From NCBI RefSeq assembly GCF_042682525.1, contig NZ_JBHUHP010000015.1:1-64000 (forward strand): DNA of 64,000 bases. Direction: 5' to 3'. Numbering within the stretch: the first letter of the stretch is position 1; each line of letters begins with the position of its first letter. The translations under genes were made by a program, and so were the position numbers. The notes beneath the pieces are model-generated. The model was not told the DNA's origin, made no database searches, and was given only the letters and a program-made list of their open reading frames with translations. This DNA is from Blastococcus_B deserti. GTDB taxonomy: Bacteria; Actinomycetota; Actinomycetes; Mycobacteriales; Geodermatophilaceae. Below are positions 1-7,645 of the stretch, piece by piece.

Positions 1-846
1 CGCCGACGTCACCGTCCGCCCGGCACCCGATGGTATGGCGCAGCTGGCGGTGGACCTGCCCCAGCCGCTGGCCACCGCCATCCGCGACGCGGTCAACGGC
101 TACGCCCGCATGGCCAAGGCCGACGGCGATCCGCGCCCGATCGGCCAGCTGCGGGTCGGAGTGCTGGGCGATCTGGTGCTCCGCCCCTGGGACGCCAGCC
201 GGCCACCGTTCACCGCCCACCTCACCGTCTGGGCTTCGCTGGACACCCTCGCCGCCGGCGCCGCGGGCCACGAGGCCTGTGCCGTGGGGCAGGCCGTCCC
301 CGGTGTCGTCGCGGGCGGCGACACCGGCACGGGGGCGGCAGCCGCCTGCGGGTGTGGACGTACCCAGCCCGCGCAGGTGGACGGGCAGCCGATCACGGCC
401 GCTCAGCTGCGGGCCCTGCTCGAACAACTCGACGCCCTCTGCCCCGGCGGGCTGCAGGCCCCGGCGGGCGGCAGCCTGACCATCGCCCTCACCGATCCCG
501 GCAGCGGCGCNNNNNNNNNNNNNNNTGCCGCCATCCCGGCTGCCACAACGACGCCGGCTGGGCCGACCTCGACCACGTCCTGCCGCACGCCGACGGCGGC
601 CAGACGGCCTGCGAGAACCTCTGCTGCCTGTGCCGCCGCCACCACCGGCTCAAGACCCACGCCCCCGGCTGGCGCTTCACCATGACCCCCGACGGCGTGC
701 TCACCGTCACCACACCCAGCGGCGTCACCCGCACCACCCGACCACCCGGCCTCGCCGACCCCACCGGGCCGGCGTGGACGGACGGACCGGCGTGGCCGGA
801 CGGGTCGGCGTCGCCGGAGGCCGAACAGGAACCGGCGCCCTTCTGA
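1..846 (+). CDS. DUF222/13E12-type HNH endonuclease-like protein, 5'-truncated and interrupted by an assembly gap
   Basis: C-terminal part of an HNH protein of the DUF222 type that is multicopy in high-GC actinobacteria. The frame is open at the window edge, so the N-terminus lies outside. After the run of Ns the protein resumes with a classical HNH core: CRHPGC, DLDHVLPHADGG, NLCCLCRRHHRLK, giving the zinc-ribbon cysteines and the DH and HH pairs of the beta-beta-alpha-metal fold. It then ends in a Pro/Glu-rich tail and TGA at 844. The frame before the gap (codons starting at position 2) differs from that after it (starting at position 1), so the 15 Ns cannot be the true gap length; I read both halves as one gene. 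Its biological role is unknown; nuclease activity is inferred from the motif only. Confidence 0.8.
   Translation, partial: RRRHRPPGTRWYGAAGGGPAPAAGHRHPRRGQRLRPHGQGRRRSAPDRPAAGRSAGRSGAPPLGRQPATVHRPPHRLGFAGHPRRRRRGPRGLCRGAGRPRCRRGRRHRHGGGSRLRVWTYPARAGGRAADHGRSAAGPARTTRRPLPRRAAGPGGRQPDHRPHRSRQRRXXXXXCRHPGCHNDAGWADLDHVLPHADGGQTACENLCCLCRRHHRLKTHAPGWRFTMTPDGVLTVTTPSGVTRTTRPPGLADPTGPAWTDGPAWPDGSASPEAEQEPAPF
511..525. other. assembly gap (15 N)
   Basis: Fifteen Ns inside the HNH gene. The coding frame shifts from frame 2 to frame 1 across it, so the number of Ns is a placeholder. Confidence 0.99.
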
Positions 847-904
847 ACCGCCGGCTGCTCTCGGCGGCGTGGTGAGGGGCGGACGGGTCAGGTCACGCGG
901 CAGT

Positions 905-1540
905 TCAGGGGACGACGAGCAGCTCGGCCAGCCACGACACCGCAGCCGCGGCGACGACGTCGACGTTCTTCTTCAGCGAGTGGTCCCCCGTGACGGCGTA
1001 CACCGACGCGCCGGGGCGGCCGGCCAGGACCGCGGCGACGTCCGCCGGCGCGCCGAAGGCGTCGGTCTCGCCCTGCACCACGACGAGAGGCACGGGGACG
1101 GCGGTGAGCTCGCCCGCGCGGCTCTTCTCCGGCCTGCCCGGCGGGTGGAGGGGGAACGCCAGCGCCAGCACACCCGCGGCCTCCTGCTCGGCCGCCGTCC
1201 GGCAGGCCACCCGCGCGCCCGCGCTGCGCCCACCGAGGACGACCGCCCCGGTGAGGACGCCGTCGGTGCGGAGGGAGTGCAGCACCGCGCGCCAGCCCGC
1301 GTCCAGGGTCGGCGGCGCCGTGGCGATCCGCTTGCCCGCCACCCGCCACGGCTGCTCCACGCGGACCACGCGCCAGCCGGCCCCTACCGCTTCGGCGGTG
1401 ACCGCGACCAGGTCCACGGACTCCACGCCGCCCCCCGCGCCGTGCCCGAGGACCAGCGTCCCCCGCACCGCACCATCGGGATCGGTCGTGTGCGCCCGGG
1501 CGGGGCCGTGCGGTGTCCCGATCTCGTGGATCTCGCTCAT
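905..1540 (-). CDS. alpha/beta-hydrolase family protein (dienelactone-hydrolase-like)
   Basis: A 211-residue cytoplasmic alpha/beta hydrolase. An oxyanion-hole HGAGGG stretch lies at about residues 33-38. The nucleophile elbow is GRSAG with Ser106, Asp160 sits in QGETDAFG and His187 in GDHSL, so the full triad is present. The size and the HGAGGG motif match the KANL3/Tex30-like or dienelactone-hydrolase-like group of small hydrolases; the substrate is not apparent. The ATG at 1540 overlaps the stop of the upstream dehalogenase gene by four bases (ATGA), so the two are translationally coupled. The pairing with a HAD dehalogenase might suggest detoxification of small organic molecules, but that is only context. 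Confidence 0.8.
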   Translation of the reverse strand: MSEIHEIGTPHGPARAHTTDPDGAVRGTLVLGHGAGGGVESVDLVAVTAEAVGAGWRVVRVEQPWRVAGKRIATAPPTLDAGWRAVLHSLRTDGVLTGAVVLGGRSAGARVACRTAAEQEAAGVLALAFPLHPPGRPEKSRAGELTAVPVPLVVVQGETDAFGAPADVAAVLAGRPGASVYAVTGDHSLKKNVDVVAAAAVSWLAELLVVP

Positions 1541-2208
1541 GCAGGGGGAAGGGCCAGCAGCGCCTCGACGACCGCACCGAGGTCGCCACCCGCGACGTGC
1601 GGCCGCTCGTACACCGCCGGATACGCGCGCTCGCTGCGTGGGAACCAGGCCCCGGTCAGTCCGGCCCGCTGGGCGCCCAGCACGTCCCAGCCGTGCGCGG
1701 CCACCAACGCCATGCGGTCCGGCGCGACGTCGCAGGTGCCCGCGGCCCACAGGTACACCTCCCGCGACGGCTTCCACGCCCGGATGGCCTCGCTCGTCAG
1801 CGTGCGCTCCACCAGCGGGGTGACGCCGCCGCGGGCCAGACCGGCCTCGGCCACCCCGGGGGAGCCGTGCGAGAGGGTGACGACCCGGATCCCGGCGCCG
1901 GCGAGCCGGCGCAGCGCCGGCTCGACGTCCGGATGCGGGCTCAGCTCCTTGAACGCATCCGCCACGGCCGACCGCCGCTCGTCGGTCAGCTCGCTCTCCT
2001 GGGCCAGGGCGGCGTCGAAGGCGTCCCGGAACCGGCACCAGGTCCCGGTCGCGGCGGCGGCGAACCCGGTGAGCAACGTGCGCGCGAAGACGGTCGACAG
2101 CAGGGACTCGGCTTCGCCGGCCTCCACCAGCGCCGCGCGGACGGGCGCGAGGTCGAGCAGCGTCTCGTTGACGTCGAAGGCGACGACCTCCGGCCGGGTG
2201 CGGCTCAT
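1537..2208 (-). CDS. haloacid dehalogenase type II (HAD superfamily)
   Basis: A 223-residue HAD hydrolase of the L-2-haloacid dehalogenase type. Motif I is FDVNETL with nucleophile Asp12. Motif II is TLSHGSP with Ser113, motif III is the Lys146 of WKPSREVY, and motif IV is AAHGWD around residue 175. The DVNET form (Asn in place of the second Asp of phosphatases) is typical of dehalogenases and not of phosphate-transferring HADs. The predicted reaction is hydrolysis of 2-haloalkanoic acids to 2-hydroxy acids. The gene is upstream of, and overlaps by 4 bp, an alpha/beta hydrolase gene. Physiological substrate unproven; many annotated members are generic HADs. Confidence 0.85.
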   Translation of the reverse strand: MSRTRPEVVAFDVNETLLDLAPVRAALVEAGEAESLLSTVFARTLLTGFAAAATGTWCRFRDAFDAALAQESELTDERRSAVADAFKELSPHPDVEPALRRLAGAGIRVVTLSHGSPGVAEAGLARGGVTPLVERTLTSEAIRAWKPSREVYLWAAGTCDVAPDRMALVAAHGWDVLGAQRAGLTGAWFPRSERAYPAVYERPHVAGGDLGAVVEALLALPPA

Positions 2209-2218
2209 CGGGGATCCC

Positions 2219-2914
2219 TCAGACCGCGCGGTCCGTGTCCCGCACGCCCACCGGCTGACCGGCGGCTCGCGCCCGGCGGTGCCGGCGGACGTCCTTGACC
2301 CGCTTGTGGACCAGGTAGCCGATGCCCAGCGCGAAGGCCGCCACGACCGCGTAGTCCAGGTACTTCAGGTTGTTCTGGATGAAGTCGCCCGCCGCGACCC
2401 CCAGACCGATGAGGACGCTGTTCCAGATCAGGCTGCCCCCGGTGGTGAACAGCAGGAACTGCCCGAACGGCATCCTGACGACGCCGGCCGGCACCGAGAT
2501 GAAACTGCGCACGATGGGGACCATGCGGCCGAAGAAGACGGCCGAGCGCCCGTGCCGCTCGAACCACGCGAAGGTCTTGTCGACGTCCTCGGTCTCCACC
2601 AGCGGCAGCCGGTCCAGGAAGGCGTGCGAGCGCCGCGGCCCCAGCGCCCGGCCGACGTAGTAGAAGAAGATCGCGCCGAGGACCGACCCCAGGGTGGCGA
2701 AGAGGACGACCGGGACGATCGACATCCGGCCGTCGTTGATCAGCACTCCGGCCAGCCCCAGCACCGCTTCGCTGGGGATGGGCGGGATGACCGTCTCCGC
2801 CAGGATGCTGAGGCCCACGCCCACCGGCCCGAGCTTGTCGACCAGGTCGAGCAGGAAGCCGGTGATCCCGCCCTCGTCGGATGTGGCGGCCGCGAGGAGT
2901 GACATGGGCTCCAC
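2219..2914 (-). CDS. DedA family membrane protein
   Basis: A 231-residue integral membrane protein of the DedA/SNARE-associated family, whose members are linked to undecaprenyl-phosphate/lipid flipping and membrane homeostasis. Family hallmarks are an early re-entrant hydrophobic stretch with ETVIPPIPSE (about residues 40-49), the GRALGPRRS region, then FFGRMVPIVRSFISVPAG (about 128-145), followed by two further hydrophobic segments and a basic C-terminal tail (KRVKDVRRHRRARA). The start is at 2914 or the internal Met at 2905. It ends 10 bp before the dehalogenase gene start on the same strand, so it probably heads a three-gene run. It is divergent from the amidohydrolase at 2978. Confidence 0.88.
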   Translation of the reverse strand: MEPMSLLAAATSDEGGITGFLLDLVDKLGPVGVGLSILAETVIPPIPSEAVLGLAGVLINDGRMSIVPVVLFATLGSVLGAIFFYYVGRALGPRRSHAFLDRLPLVETEDVDKTFAWFERHGRSAVFFGRMVPIVRSFISVPAGVVRMPFGQFLLFTTGGSLIWNSVLIGLGVAAGDFIQNNLKYLDYAVVAAFALGIGYLVHKRVKDVRRHRRARAAGQPVGVRDTDRAV

Positions 2915-2977
2915 GGTAGAGGCGGCCCCTGCGAGCTGCCGCGCCGCACGCCGAGCGCGGCGCTAGGTTCGGGATCC

Positions 2978-4276
2978 ATGACTCTCCGGTTCACCGCCCG
3001 CGCCGTCGTCGTCGGGGACCGCTCCGGCACCGTCGTCCCCGATGCTGTCGTCGACGTGGCCGACGGCCGGATCACCTGGGTAGGGCCGGCGGGCGAGGCC
3101 CCGCCCGCCGGCGACGCCGAACTCGTCGAGCTGCCGGGCGTGCTGATGCCGGGCCTGGTCAACACCCACTCCCATGCGCCGATGGTCCTGTTCCGGGGCC
3201 AGGGCGAGGGACTGCCGCTCGACCGCTGGCTGGAGGAGGTGATGTGGCCCCGCGAGGCGCGGCTGACCGCCGAGGACGTCGAGGTCGCCATGACCGCCGC
3301 GTCGGCGGAGATGCTCGCCAACGGAGTGACCGCCAGCGTCGAGATGTACTTCCATCCCGAGCGGATCGCCGCCGCCGTCCGCACCACGGGCGCCCGTGCG
3401 ATCATCGCCACCCCGCTGATCCCGCTGCCGGGAATGCCACCGTTCGAGGAGCAGCTCCGGTACGCCGCGAGCCTGGCCACCGGGGCGCCGGAGGACGGAG
3501 CGGTCGAGTTCGGCATCGGACCGCACGCCGCGTACACCGTGCCCCTCCCCGTCCTGCGGGCCGCGGCCGCCGCGGCCCGCGAGCACGGACTGCTGCTGCA
3601 CCTGCACGTCGCCGAGACCGCCACGGAGGGCGCGGACCTGCTGGCCGCCCACGGCCTGTCGGTGCCGGCCCTGCTCGCGGCGCACGACGTGCTCGGGGGC
3701 CGCGTGCTGGCCGCCCACTGCGTGCACCTGGACGACGGCGACCTGGACCTGTGGCAGGAGTACGACGTCGCCGTCGCGCACTGCCCGGCCAGCAACGCCA
3801 AGCTGGCCAGCGGCATCGCGCCGCTGCGGGCCATGCTCGACCGCGGCATCCGGGTCGGGGTGGGAACCGACGGCCCGGCGTCGAACGACGGCCTGGACCT
3901 GCTGGCCGACCTGCGGCTCGCCGCCTCCTTCGCCCGGCTGTCCGGGCGCTCGGCCACGGCGCTGACCGCCGCGGAGGCCTTCTGGCTGGCCACCGGCGGC
4001 GCCGCCGACGCGATCGGCCGCACCGACCTGGGCGTGCTCGAGGCCGGACGGCGCGCCGACCTCGTGCACGTGGACACCCGGGATCTCGCGTTCGAGCCGG
4101 TCGGTGACCCGGAGGACGTGCTCGCGCACCTCGTCTGGTCGGGCGGCGGACGCCACGTCGCCGACGTGTGGGTGGGGGGACGGCAGGTCGTCCGGAACGG
4201 GGCGGCGACGACGGTCGACGCCACGGCCCTGCGGACGGACGTGGTGGCGCGCGCCGCCCGGCTCGCTCGCGGCTGA
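2978..4276 (+). CDS. amidohydrolase, TrzN/AtzB/MtaD-like deaminase or chlorohydrolase
   Basis: A 432-residue metal-dependent hydrolase of the amidohydrolase superfamily (subtype III). The N-terminal HSH metal motif is NTHSHAP with His64 and His66. Further ligands are His210 and Glu213 in LHLHVAE, His247 in LAAHCVH, and Asp298 in GVGTDGP. This set matches the S-adenosylhomocysteine/5-methylthioadenosine deaminase and triazine hydrolase branch. A small N-terminal and C-terminal beta-sandwich brackets the barrel. The likely reaction is hydrolytic deamination of an aromatic amine or nucleoside; the substrate cannot be told from sequence. It is monocistronic; the next gene begins after a promoter with operators. 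Confidence 0.82.
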   Translation: MTLRFTARAVVVGDRSGTVVPDAVVDVADGRITWVGPAGEAPPAGDAELVELPGVLMPGLVNTHSHAPMVLFRGQGEGLPLDRWLEEVMWPREARLTAEDVEVAMTAASAEMLANGVTASVEMYFHPERIAAAVRTTGARAIIATPLIPLPGMPPFEEQLRYAASLATGAPEDGAVEFGIGPHAAYTVPLPVLRAAAAAAREHGLLLHLHVAETATEGADLLAAHGLSVPALLAAHDVLGGRVLAAHCVHLDDGDLDLWQEYDVAVAHCPASNAKLASGIAPLRAMLDRGIRVGVGTDGPASNDGLDLLADLRLAASFARLSGRSATALTAAEAFWLATGGAADAIGRTDLGVLEAGRRADLVHVDTRDLAFEPVGDPEDVLAHLVWSGGGRHVADVWVGGRQVVRNGAATTVDATALRTDVVARAARLARG

Positions 4277-4287
4277 TTCAGCCGAGT

Positions 4288-4315
4288 GGTTTGTCAACCA
4301 GCTGGTTGACAAACC
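4288..4315. promoter_or_regulatory. perfect 28-bp palindrome, operator 1 of the arsR-SRPBCC promoter
   Basis: Perfect dyad with each half GGTTTGTCAACCAG or its complement, centred between 4301 and 4302. The core is TCAACC-N4-GGTTGA. It contains the likely -35 hexamer TTGACA (4307-4312). It lies 51 bp upstream of the GTG start of the ArsR gene and shares its core with the second site at 4341-4356. ArsR repressors paired with SRPBCC proteins usually bind such short dyads in their own promoter; that this ArsR binds here is inference. Confidence 0.8.
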
Positions 4316-4335
4316 TCTCGATTGAGGACTACGTT
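4307..4335 (+). promoter_or_regulatory. sigma-70-type promoter of the first arsR-SRPBCC operon
   Basis: TTGACA at 4307-4312, a 17-bp spacer, then TACGTT at 4330-4335, a good TANNNT -10 element for a high-GC organism. The -35 is embedded in operator 1 and the expected transcription start (about 4341-4343) falls at the left edge of operator 2, so a repressor at either site would block initiation. Confidence 0.65.
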
Positions 4336-4339
4336 GCTT

Positions 4340-4357
4340 CTCAACCGAACGGTTGAG
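4340..4357. promoter_or_regulatory. 18-bp palindrome, operator 2 of the arsR-SRPBCC promoter
   Basis: Dyad CTCAACCG-AA-CGGTTGAG, perfect in both 8-bp arms. It has the same TCAACC-N4-GGTTGA core as operator 1, with centres 47 bp apart (between four and five helical turns). Its right arm runs into the GAGGAG ribosome-binding site (4355-4360), so occupancy or hairpin formation could also affect translation. Confidence 0.75.
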
Positions 4358-4366
4358 GAGGATGTG

Positions 4367-4741
4367 GTGGCGGACCAGCTCTCGCGGGTGTTCTCGGCCC
4401 TGGCCGACCCGACCCGGCGGGACATCGTGGCGCGGCTGTCCATCGGCGACGCCACGGTGGGGGAGCTCGCCGCTCCGTTCGACGTCACCGTCCAGGCCGT
4501 CTCCAAGCACCTGAAAGTGCTGGAGGACGCCGGACTGGTGAGCCGGAGCCGGGACGCGCAGCGTCGCCCCGTGCATCTGGAGGCGGAGGTGTTCGACCTG
4601 ATGACCAAGTGGCTCGAGCGCTACCGCCGCCGCGCCGAGGCCCGCTACCGACGCCTCGACGAGGTCCTGAAGTCCATGTCCGACGAACCAGAGGCGGACG
4701 ACCCACCCGCACCGTCAACCCGGGAAGGAACAGCGTCATGA
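4367..4741 (+). CDS. ArsR-family winged-helix repressor (paired with SRPBCC partner)
   Basis: A small winged-helix regulator of about 124 residues. The start is GTG 4367, six bases after GAGGAG (4355-4360); GTG 4364 is too close and the longer TTG 4322 frame would include the operator. Near the N-terminus it has ALADPTRRDIVARL, then the recognition helix region VTVQAVSKHLKVLEDAGLV and a basic wing. There is no CxC metal site, so it is not a metal sensor of the SmtB/ArsR type. It fits the group whose genes precede SRPBCC/AHSA1 genes. Its ATGA stop overlaps the start of that partner at 4738, so the two are co-expressed and probably autoregulated through the two upstream palindromes. Confidence 0.88.
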   Translation: MADQLSRVFSALADPTRRDIVARLSIGDATVGELAAPFDVTVQAVSKHLKVLEDAGLVSRSRDAQRRPVHLEAEVFDLMTKWLERYRRRAEARYRRLDEVLKSMSDEPEADDPPAPSTREGTAS

Positions 4742-5223
4742 CCAGCACCGCACGCCGCGAGGCCCGGATCACCGCCGACCCCGACGTCCCGCTGATCCGG
4801 ATCGTCCGTGAGTTCGACGCCCCGAGGGAGTCGGTCTTCCGCGCGCACACCGAGCCGGAACTCGTCGCGCAGTGGATGGGCCCGCGCAGCGTCGAGAACC
4901 GCATCGACCGGTGGGACTGCCGCACCGGCGGCTCCTGGCGCTACGTCTCGGTCCACGAGGGTCAGGAGTACGGCTTCTACGGGAGCTTCCACGAGGTCCG
5001 GCCCAACGAGCTGATCGTGCAGACCTTCACCTTCGAGGGCATGCCCGACGGCGTCGCCCTGGAGCGGCTGGTGCTCGAGGACATCGGCGGCGGCCGCACG
5101 CGGCTGACGGCGACCTCCCTCGTGGACTCCTTCGAGGGTCGGGACGCCTTCCTCGCCAGCGGGATGGAGGTCGGCGTCAACGAGGGCTACGAGAAGCTCG
5201 ACGAGCTGCTGGCCCGCGGCTGA
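4738..5223 (+). CDS. SRPBCC (START/AHSA1-like) domain protein
   Basis: A 161-residue single-domain SRPBCC protein. Typical features are VREFDAPRESVFRAHTEPE early on, a QWMGP turn, WDCRTGGSWRYV, and a C-terminal amphipathic helix GMEVGVNEGYEKLDELL that closes the cavity. The fold binds hydrophobic ligands; the AHSA1-like group has no known enzymatic reaction. The ATG at 4738 lies in the ATGA overlap with arsR, with GGAAGGAA about 8 bases upstream. Context suggests it acts as ligand-binding or detoxifying partner of the repressor. A second, independent module of the same design is at 46688-47556. Confidence 0.88.
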   Translation: MTSTARREARITADPDVPLIRIVREFDAPRESVFRAHTEPELVAQWMGPRSVENRIDRWDCRTGGSWRYVSVHEGQEYGFYGSFHEVRPNELIVQTFTFEGMPDGVALERLVLEDIGGGRTRLTATSLVDSFEGRDAFLASGMEVGVNEGYEKLDELLARG

Positions 5224-5229
5224 CCTCGC

Positions 5230-6060
5230 TCAGGCCCGGGCCAGGGAGATGGTGTCGCCGCGCTGCACCGTCCGGATCTCACCGGGCAGCTCGCGGCGGC
5301 CCACCTCCGCCACGAAGTCTCCCAGCGGGGACTTGAACCGGCCGTAGTCGTCATAGTGCACCGGCACGGTGACCGGCGGCTTCAGCAGCTCGACGAGGTC
5401 CGCGCCCTGCCCGGCGTCCATGGTGACGGTGACGCCGAGCGCCTTCGTGCCGCCCAGGTGCGGGATGAGCACGTCGAGCGGCCCGCAGCGCTCCAGCACC
5501 TCGCCCAGGAAGGGCCGGTAGAGGGTGTCGCCGGAGATGTAGCCGCGCCAGGCCACGTCCGGGCCGGCCACCCCGCCCCGCACCAGCTCCACGACGCTGC
5601 CCATGACCTGCGGGAGCACCTGGGCCAGGGGGCCGGGGCCGTGGACGCCGGGCACGGAGGTGATCCGCAGGGTGTCGGTCCCGCGCGTGAACTCGTGGGT
5701 CTGCCAGGCCCGGAGGTCGGCGGTGCCCGTGAACCCGCGGTCGGACAGGCACTTCGCCGCCTCCGGGGTCGTCACCACGGGGGTCTCCCGGGGCAGCGAC
5801 TTCGTGGCGATGCGGTCCCAGTGGTCGCCGTGCATGTGCGACAGCAGGATCCCGTCGAGCGCCGGCAGCTGGGTGGGCTGCAGCGCGGGCTCGGTCAGGC
5901 GCTTGCTGCGCAGCCCGTAACCCAGGTGGGCGTACTGGCCGCGGTGCAGGAAGTTGGGGTCGGTGAGCAGGGTGAACCCGCCGATCCGCAGCAGCATCGT
6001 CGCGGTGCCGCCGAAGGTCATCGTCACGTCGTCGGTGGGCGGCGGGGGAGGCTGGGCCAT
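5230..6060 (-). CDS. UlaG-like metallo-beta-lactamase-fold hydrolase
   Basis: A 276-residue MBL-fold protein. The metal motif is SHMHGDHWD with His75, His77, Asp79 and His80. Further ligands include the His of VPGVHGPG, the Asp of YISGDTLY and the His of PVHYDDY near the C-terminus. The motif and length match the UlaG/YycJ-like group, members of which cleave lactones or phosphodiesters, or act on N-acyl phospholipids. The substrate is unknown. It is convergent with the SRPBCC gene (6-bp gap) and divergent from tldD, with 73 bp between the two starts. The start codon ATG at 6060 is followed by a Pro-rich N-terminus (PPPPP). Confidence 0.84.
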   Translation of the reverse strand: MAQPPPPPTDDVTMTFGGTATMLLRIGGFTLLTDPNFLHRGQYAHLGYGLRSKRLTEPALQPTQLPALDGILLSHMHGDHWDRIATKSLPRETPVVTTPEAAKCLSDRGFTGTADLRAWQTHEFTRGTDTLRITSVPGVHGPGPLAQVLPQVMGSVVELVRGGVAGPDVAWRGYISGDTLYRPFLGEVLERCGPLDVLIPHLGGTKALGVTVTMDAGQGADLVELLKPPVTVPVHYDDYGRFKSPLGDFVAEVGRRELPGEIRTVQRGDTISLARA

Positions 6061-6133
6061 GGCGCGCCCCTACCCCCCTTCCGCCTCCCGCACCCGCGTC
6101 GGCAGGGGGCGGGCGGCTGGTAGACAGGGGTGC

Positions 6134-7645
6134 GTGCCACCACGCTCCGTCGACGAGTCCTTCCTCGCCCTGCCGCTGTCCGCCCTCACCGACGCCGCGC
6201 TCACCCGGGCGGTCGACCTGGGCTGCGAGCACGCCGACATCCGGGTCGAGCGCATACGGACCCAGACGATCAGCCTGCGCGACGCGCGCCCCGAGGCGTC
6301 CGTCGACGCCGAGGACCTCGGACTGGCCGTCCGGGTGGTGCACGAGGGCACGTGGGGGTTCGCCGCCGGCGTCGTCCTGACGGCGGCCGAGGCGGTGCGG
6401 CTGGCTGAGGAGGCCGTCGCCGTCGCGAAGATCTCCTCGGCGATCAACACCGACCGCGTCGAGCTCGCGCCCGAGCCGGTGTACCCCGACGCCGTGTGGG
6501 TCTCCGACTACGACGTCGACCCGTTCGAGGTGCCGGACGCGGAGAAGTCCGGCCTGCTCACCGACCTGTCCGAGCAGCTCCTGGCCGCCGACGGCGTCGA
6601 GCACGTGCAGACCCGCTGCATGCACGTCAAGGAGCAGAAGTACTACGCCGACACCGCCGGCACGCGCACCCGCCAGCAGCGGATCCGCATTCAGCCGGAG
6701 TTCACCGCGCTCACCGTCGACCGCGCGACCGGGTCGTTCGAGAGCATGCGCACGCTCGCTCCGCCGGTCGGCCGCGGCTGGGAGTACATGACCGGCACCG
6801 GCTGGGACTGGCGCGGTGAGCTGGCGGAGATCCCCGAGCTGCTGACGGAGAAGACGAAGGCGCCGTCGGTCGAGGCCGGCCGCTACGACCTCGTGGTGGA
6901 CCCGTCCAACCTCTGGCTGACCATCCACGAGTCCGTCGGGCACGCCACCGAGCTCGACCGCGCGCTGGGCTACGAGGCCGCCTACGCCGGCACGTCGTTC
7001 GCCACCGTCGACAAGCTCGGCACGCTGCGGTACGGGTCGCCACTGATGGACGTCACCGGCGACCGGACCGCCCCGTACGGGCTGTCCACCGTCGGCTGGG
7101 ACGACGAGGGCGTCGCCGGGCAGCAGTGGGACATCGTGGCGGACGGCGTCCTGGTCGGCTACCAGGTGGACCGGAACATGGCCCGGCTGCGCGGCATGCC
7201 CCGCTCCAACGGCTGCGCCTTCGCCGACTCGCCGGGCCACGTGCCGGTGCAGCGGATGGCCAACGTCTCGCTGCGGCCCGATCCGCACGGCCCCTCCACC
7301 GAGCAGGTCATCGCCGGGGTCGAGCGCGGCATCTACGTCGTCGGCGACAAGAGCTGGTCGATCGACATGCAGCGCTACAACTTCCAGTTCACCGGCCAGC
7401 GGTTCTACCGGATCGAGGGCGGCCGGCTCGCCGGGCAAGTGCGCGACGTGGCCTACCAGGCGACGACGACGGACTTCTGGGGGTCCATGTCGGTGGTCGG
7501 CGGCCCGCAGACCTACGTGCTGGGCGGCGCGATGAACTGCGGCAAGGCCCAGCCCGGTCAGACGGCCCCGGTCAGCCACGGGTGCCCGACGGCCCTGTTC
7601 GAGGGAGTCAACATCCTGAACACCGTCCAGGAGGCCGGTCGATGA
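6134..7645 (+). CDS. tldD: TldD metalloprotease subunit
   Basis: A 503-residue TldD. The family metal motif HExxxH is intact as HESVGH (His265, Glu266, His270), and the conserved C-terminal GGAMNCGKAQPG is present with the third zinc-ligand cysteine. In Enterobacteria TldD and TldE form a heterodimeric protease that trims unfolded peptides, such as microcin B17 leader or CcdA antitoxin. The GTG at 6134 is chosen because it gives the family N-terminus. Its stop overlaps the ATG of tldE (ATGA), as expected for a stoichiometric complex. No RiPP precursor or toxin-antitoxin pair is seen next to it, so the substrate here is open. Confidence 0.93.
   Translation: MPPRSVDESFLALPLSALTDAALTRAVDLGCEHADIRVERIRTQTISLRDARPEASVDAEDLGLAVRVVHEGTWGFAAGVVLTAAEAVRLAEEAVAVAKISSAINTDRVELAPEPVYPDAVWVSDYDVDPFEVPDAEKSGLLTDLSEQLLAADGVEHVQTRCMHVKEQKYYADTAGTRTRQQRIRIQPEFTALTVDRATGSFESMRTLAPPVGRGWEYMTGTGWDWRGELAEIPELLTEKTKAPSVEAGRYDLVVDPSNLWLTIHESVGHATELDRALGYEAAYAGTSFATVDKLGTLRYGSPLMDVTGDRTAPYGLSTVGWDDEGVAGQQWDIVADGVLVGYQVDRNMARLRGMPRSNGCAFADSPGHVPVQRMANVSLRPDPHGPSTEQVIAGVERGIYVVGDKSWSIDMQRYNFQFTGQRFYRIEGGRLAGQVRDVAYQATTTDFWGSMSVVGGPQTYVLGGAMNCGKAQPGQTAPVSHGCPTALFEGVNILNTVQEAGR

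Noticed and set aside
869..2902. Very long open frames opposite or across real genes (for example 869-2902 plus strand, 5351-7579 minus, 19690-22287 plus)
   Set aside because: Typical shadows of high-GC coding DNA: Arg/Pro/Gly/Ala-rich, no recognisable motifs, and they cover well-supported genes in the other frame.
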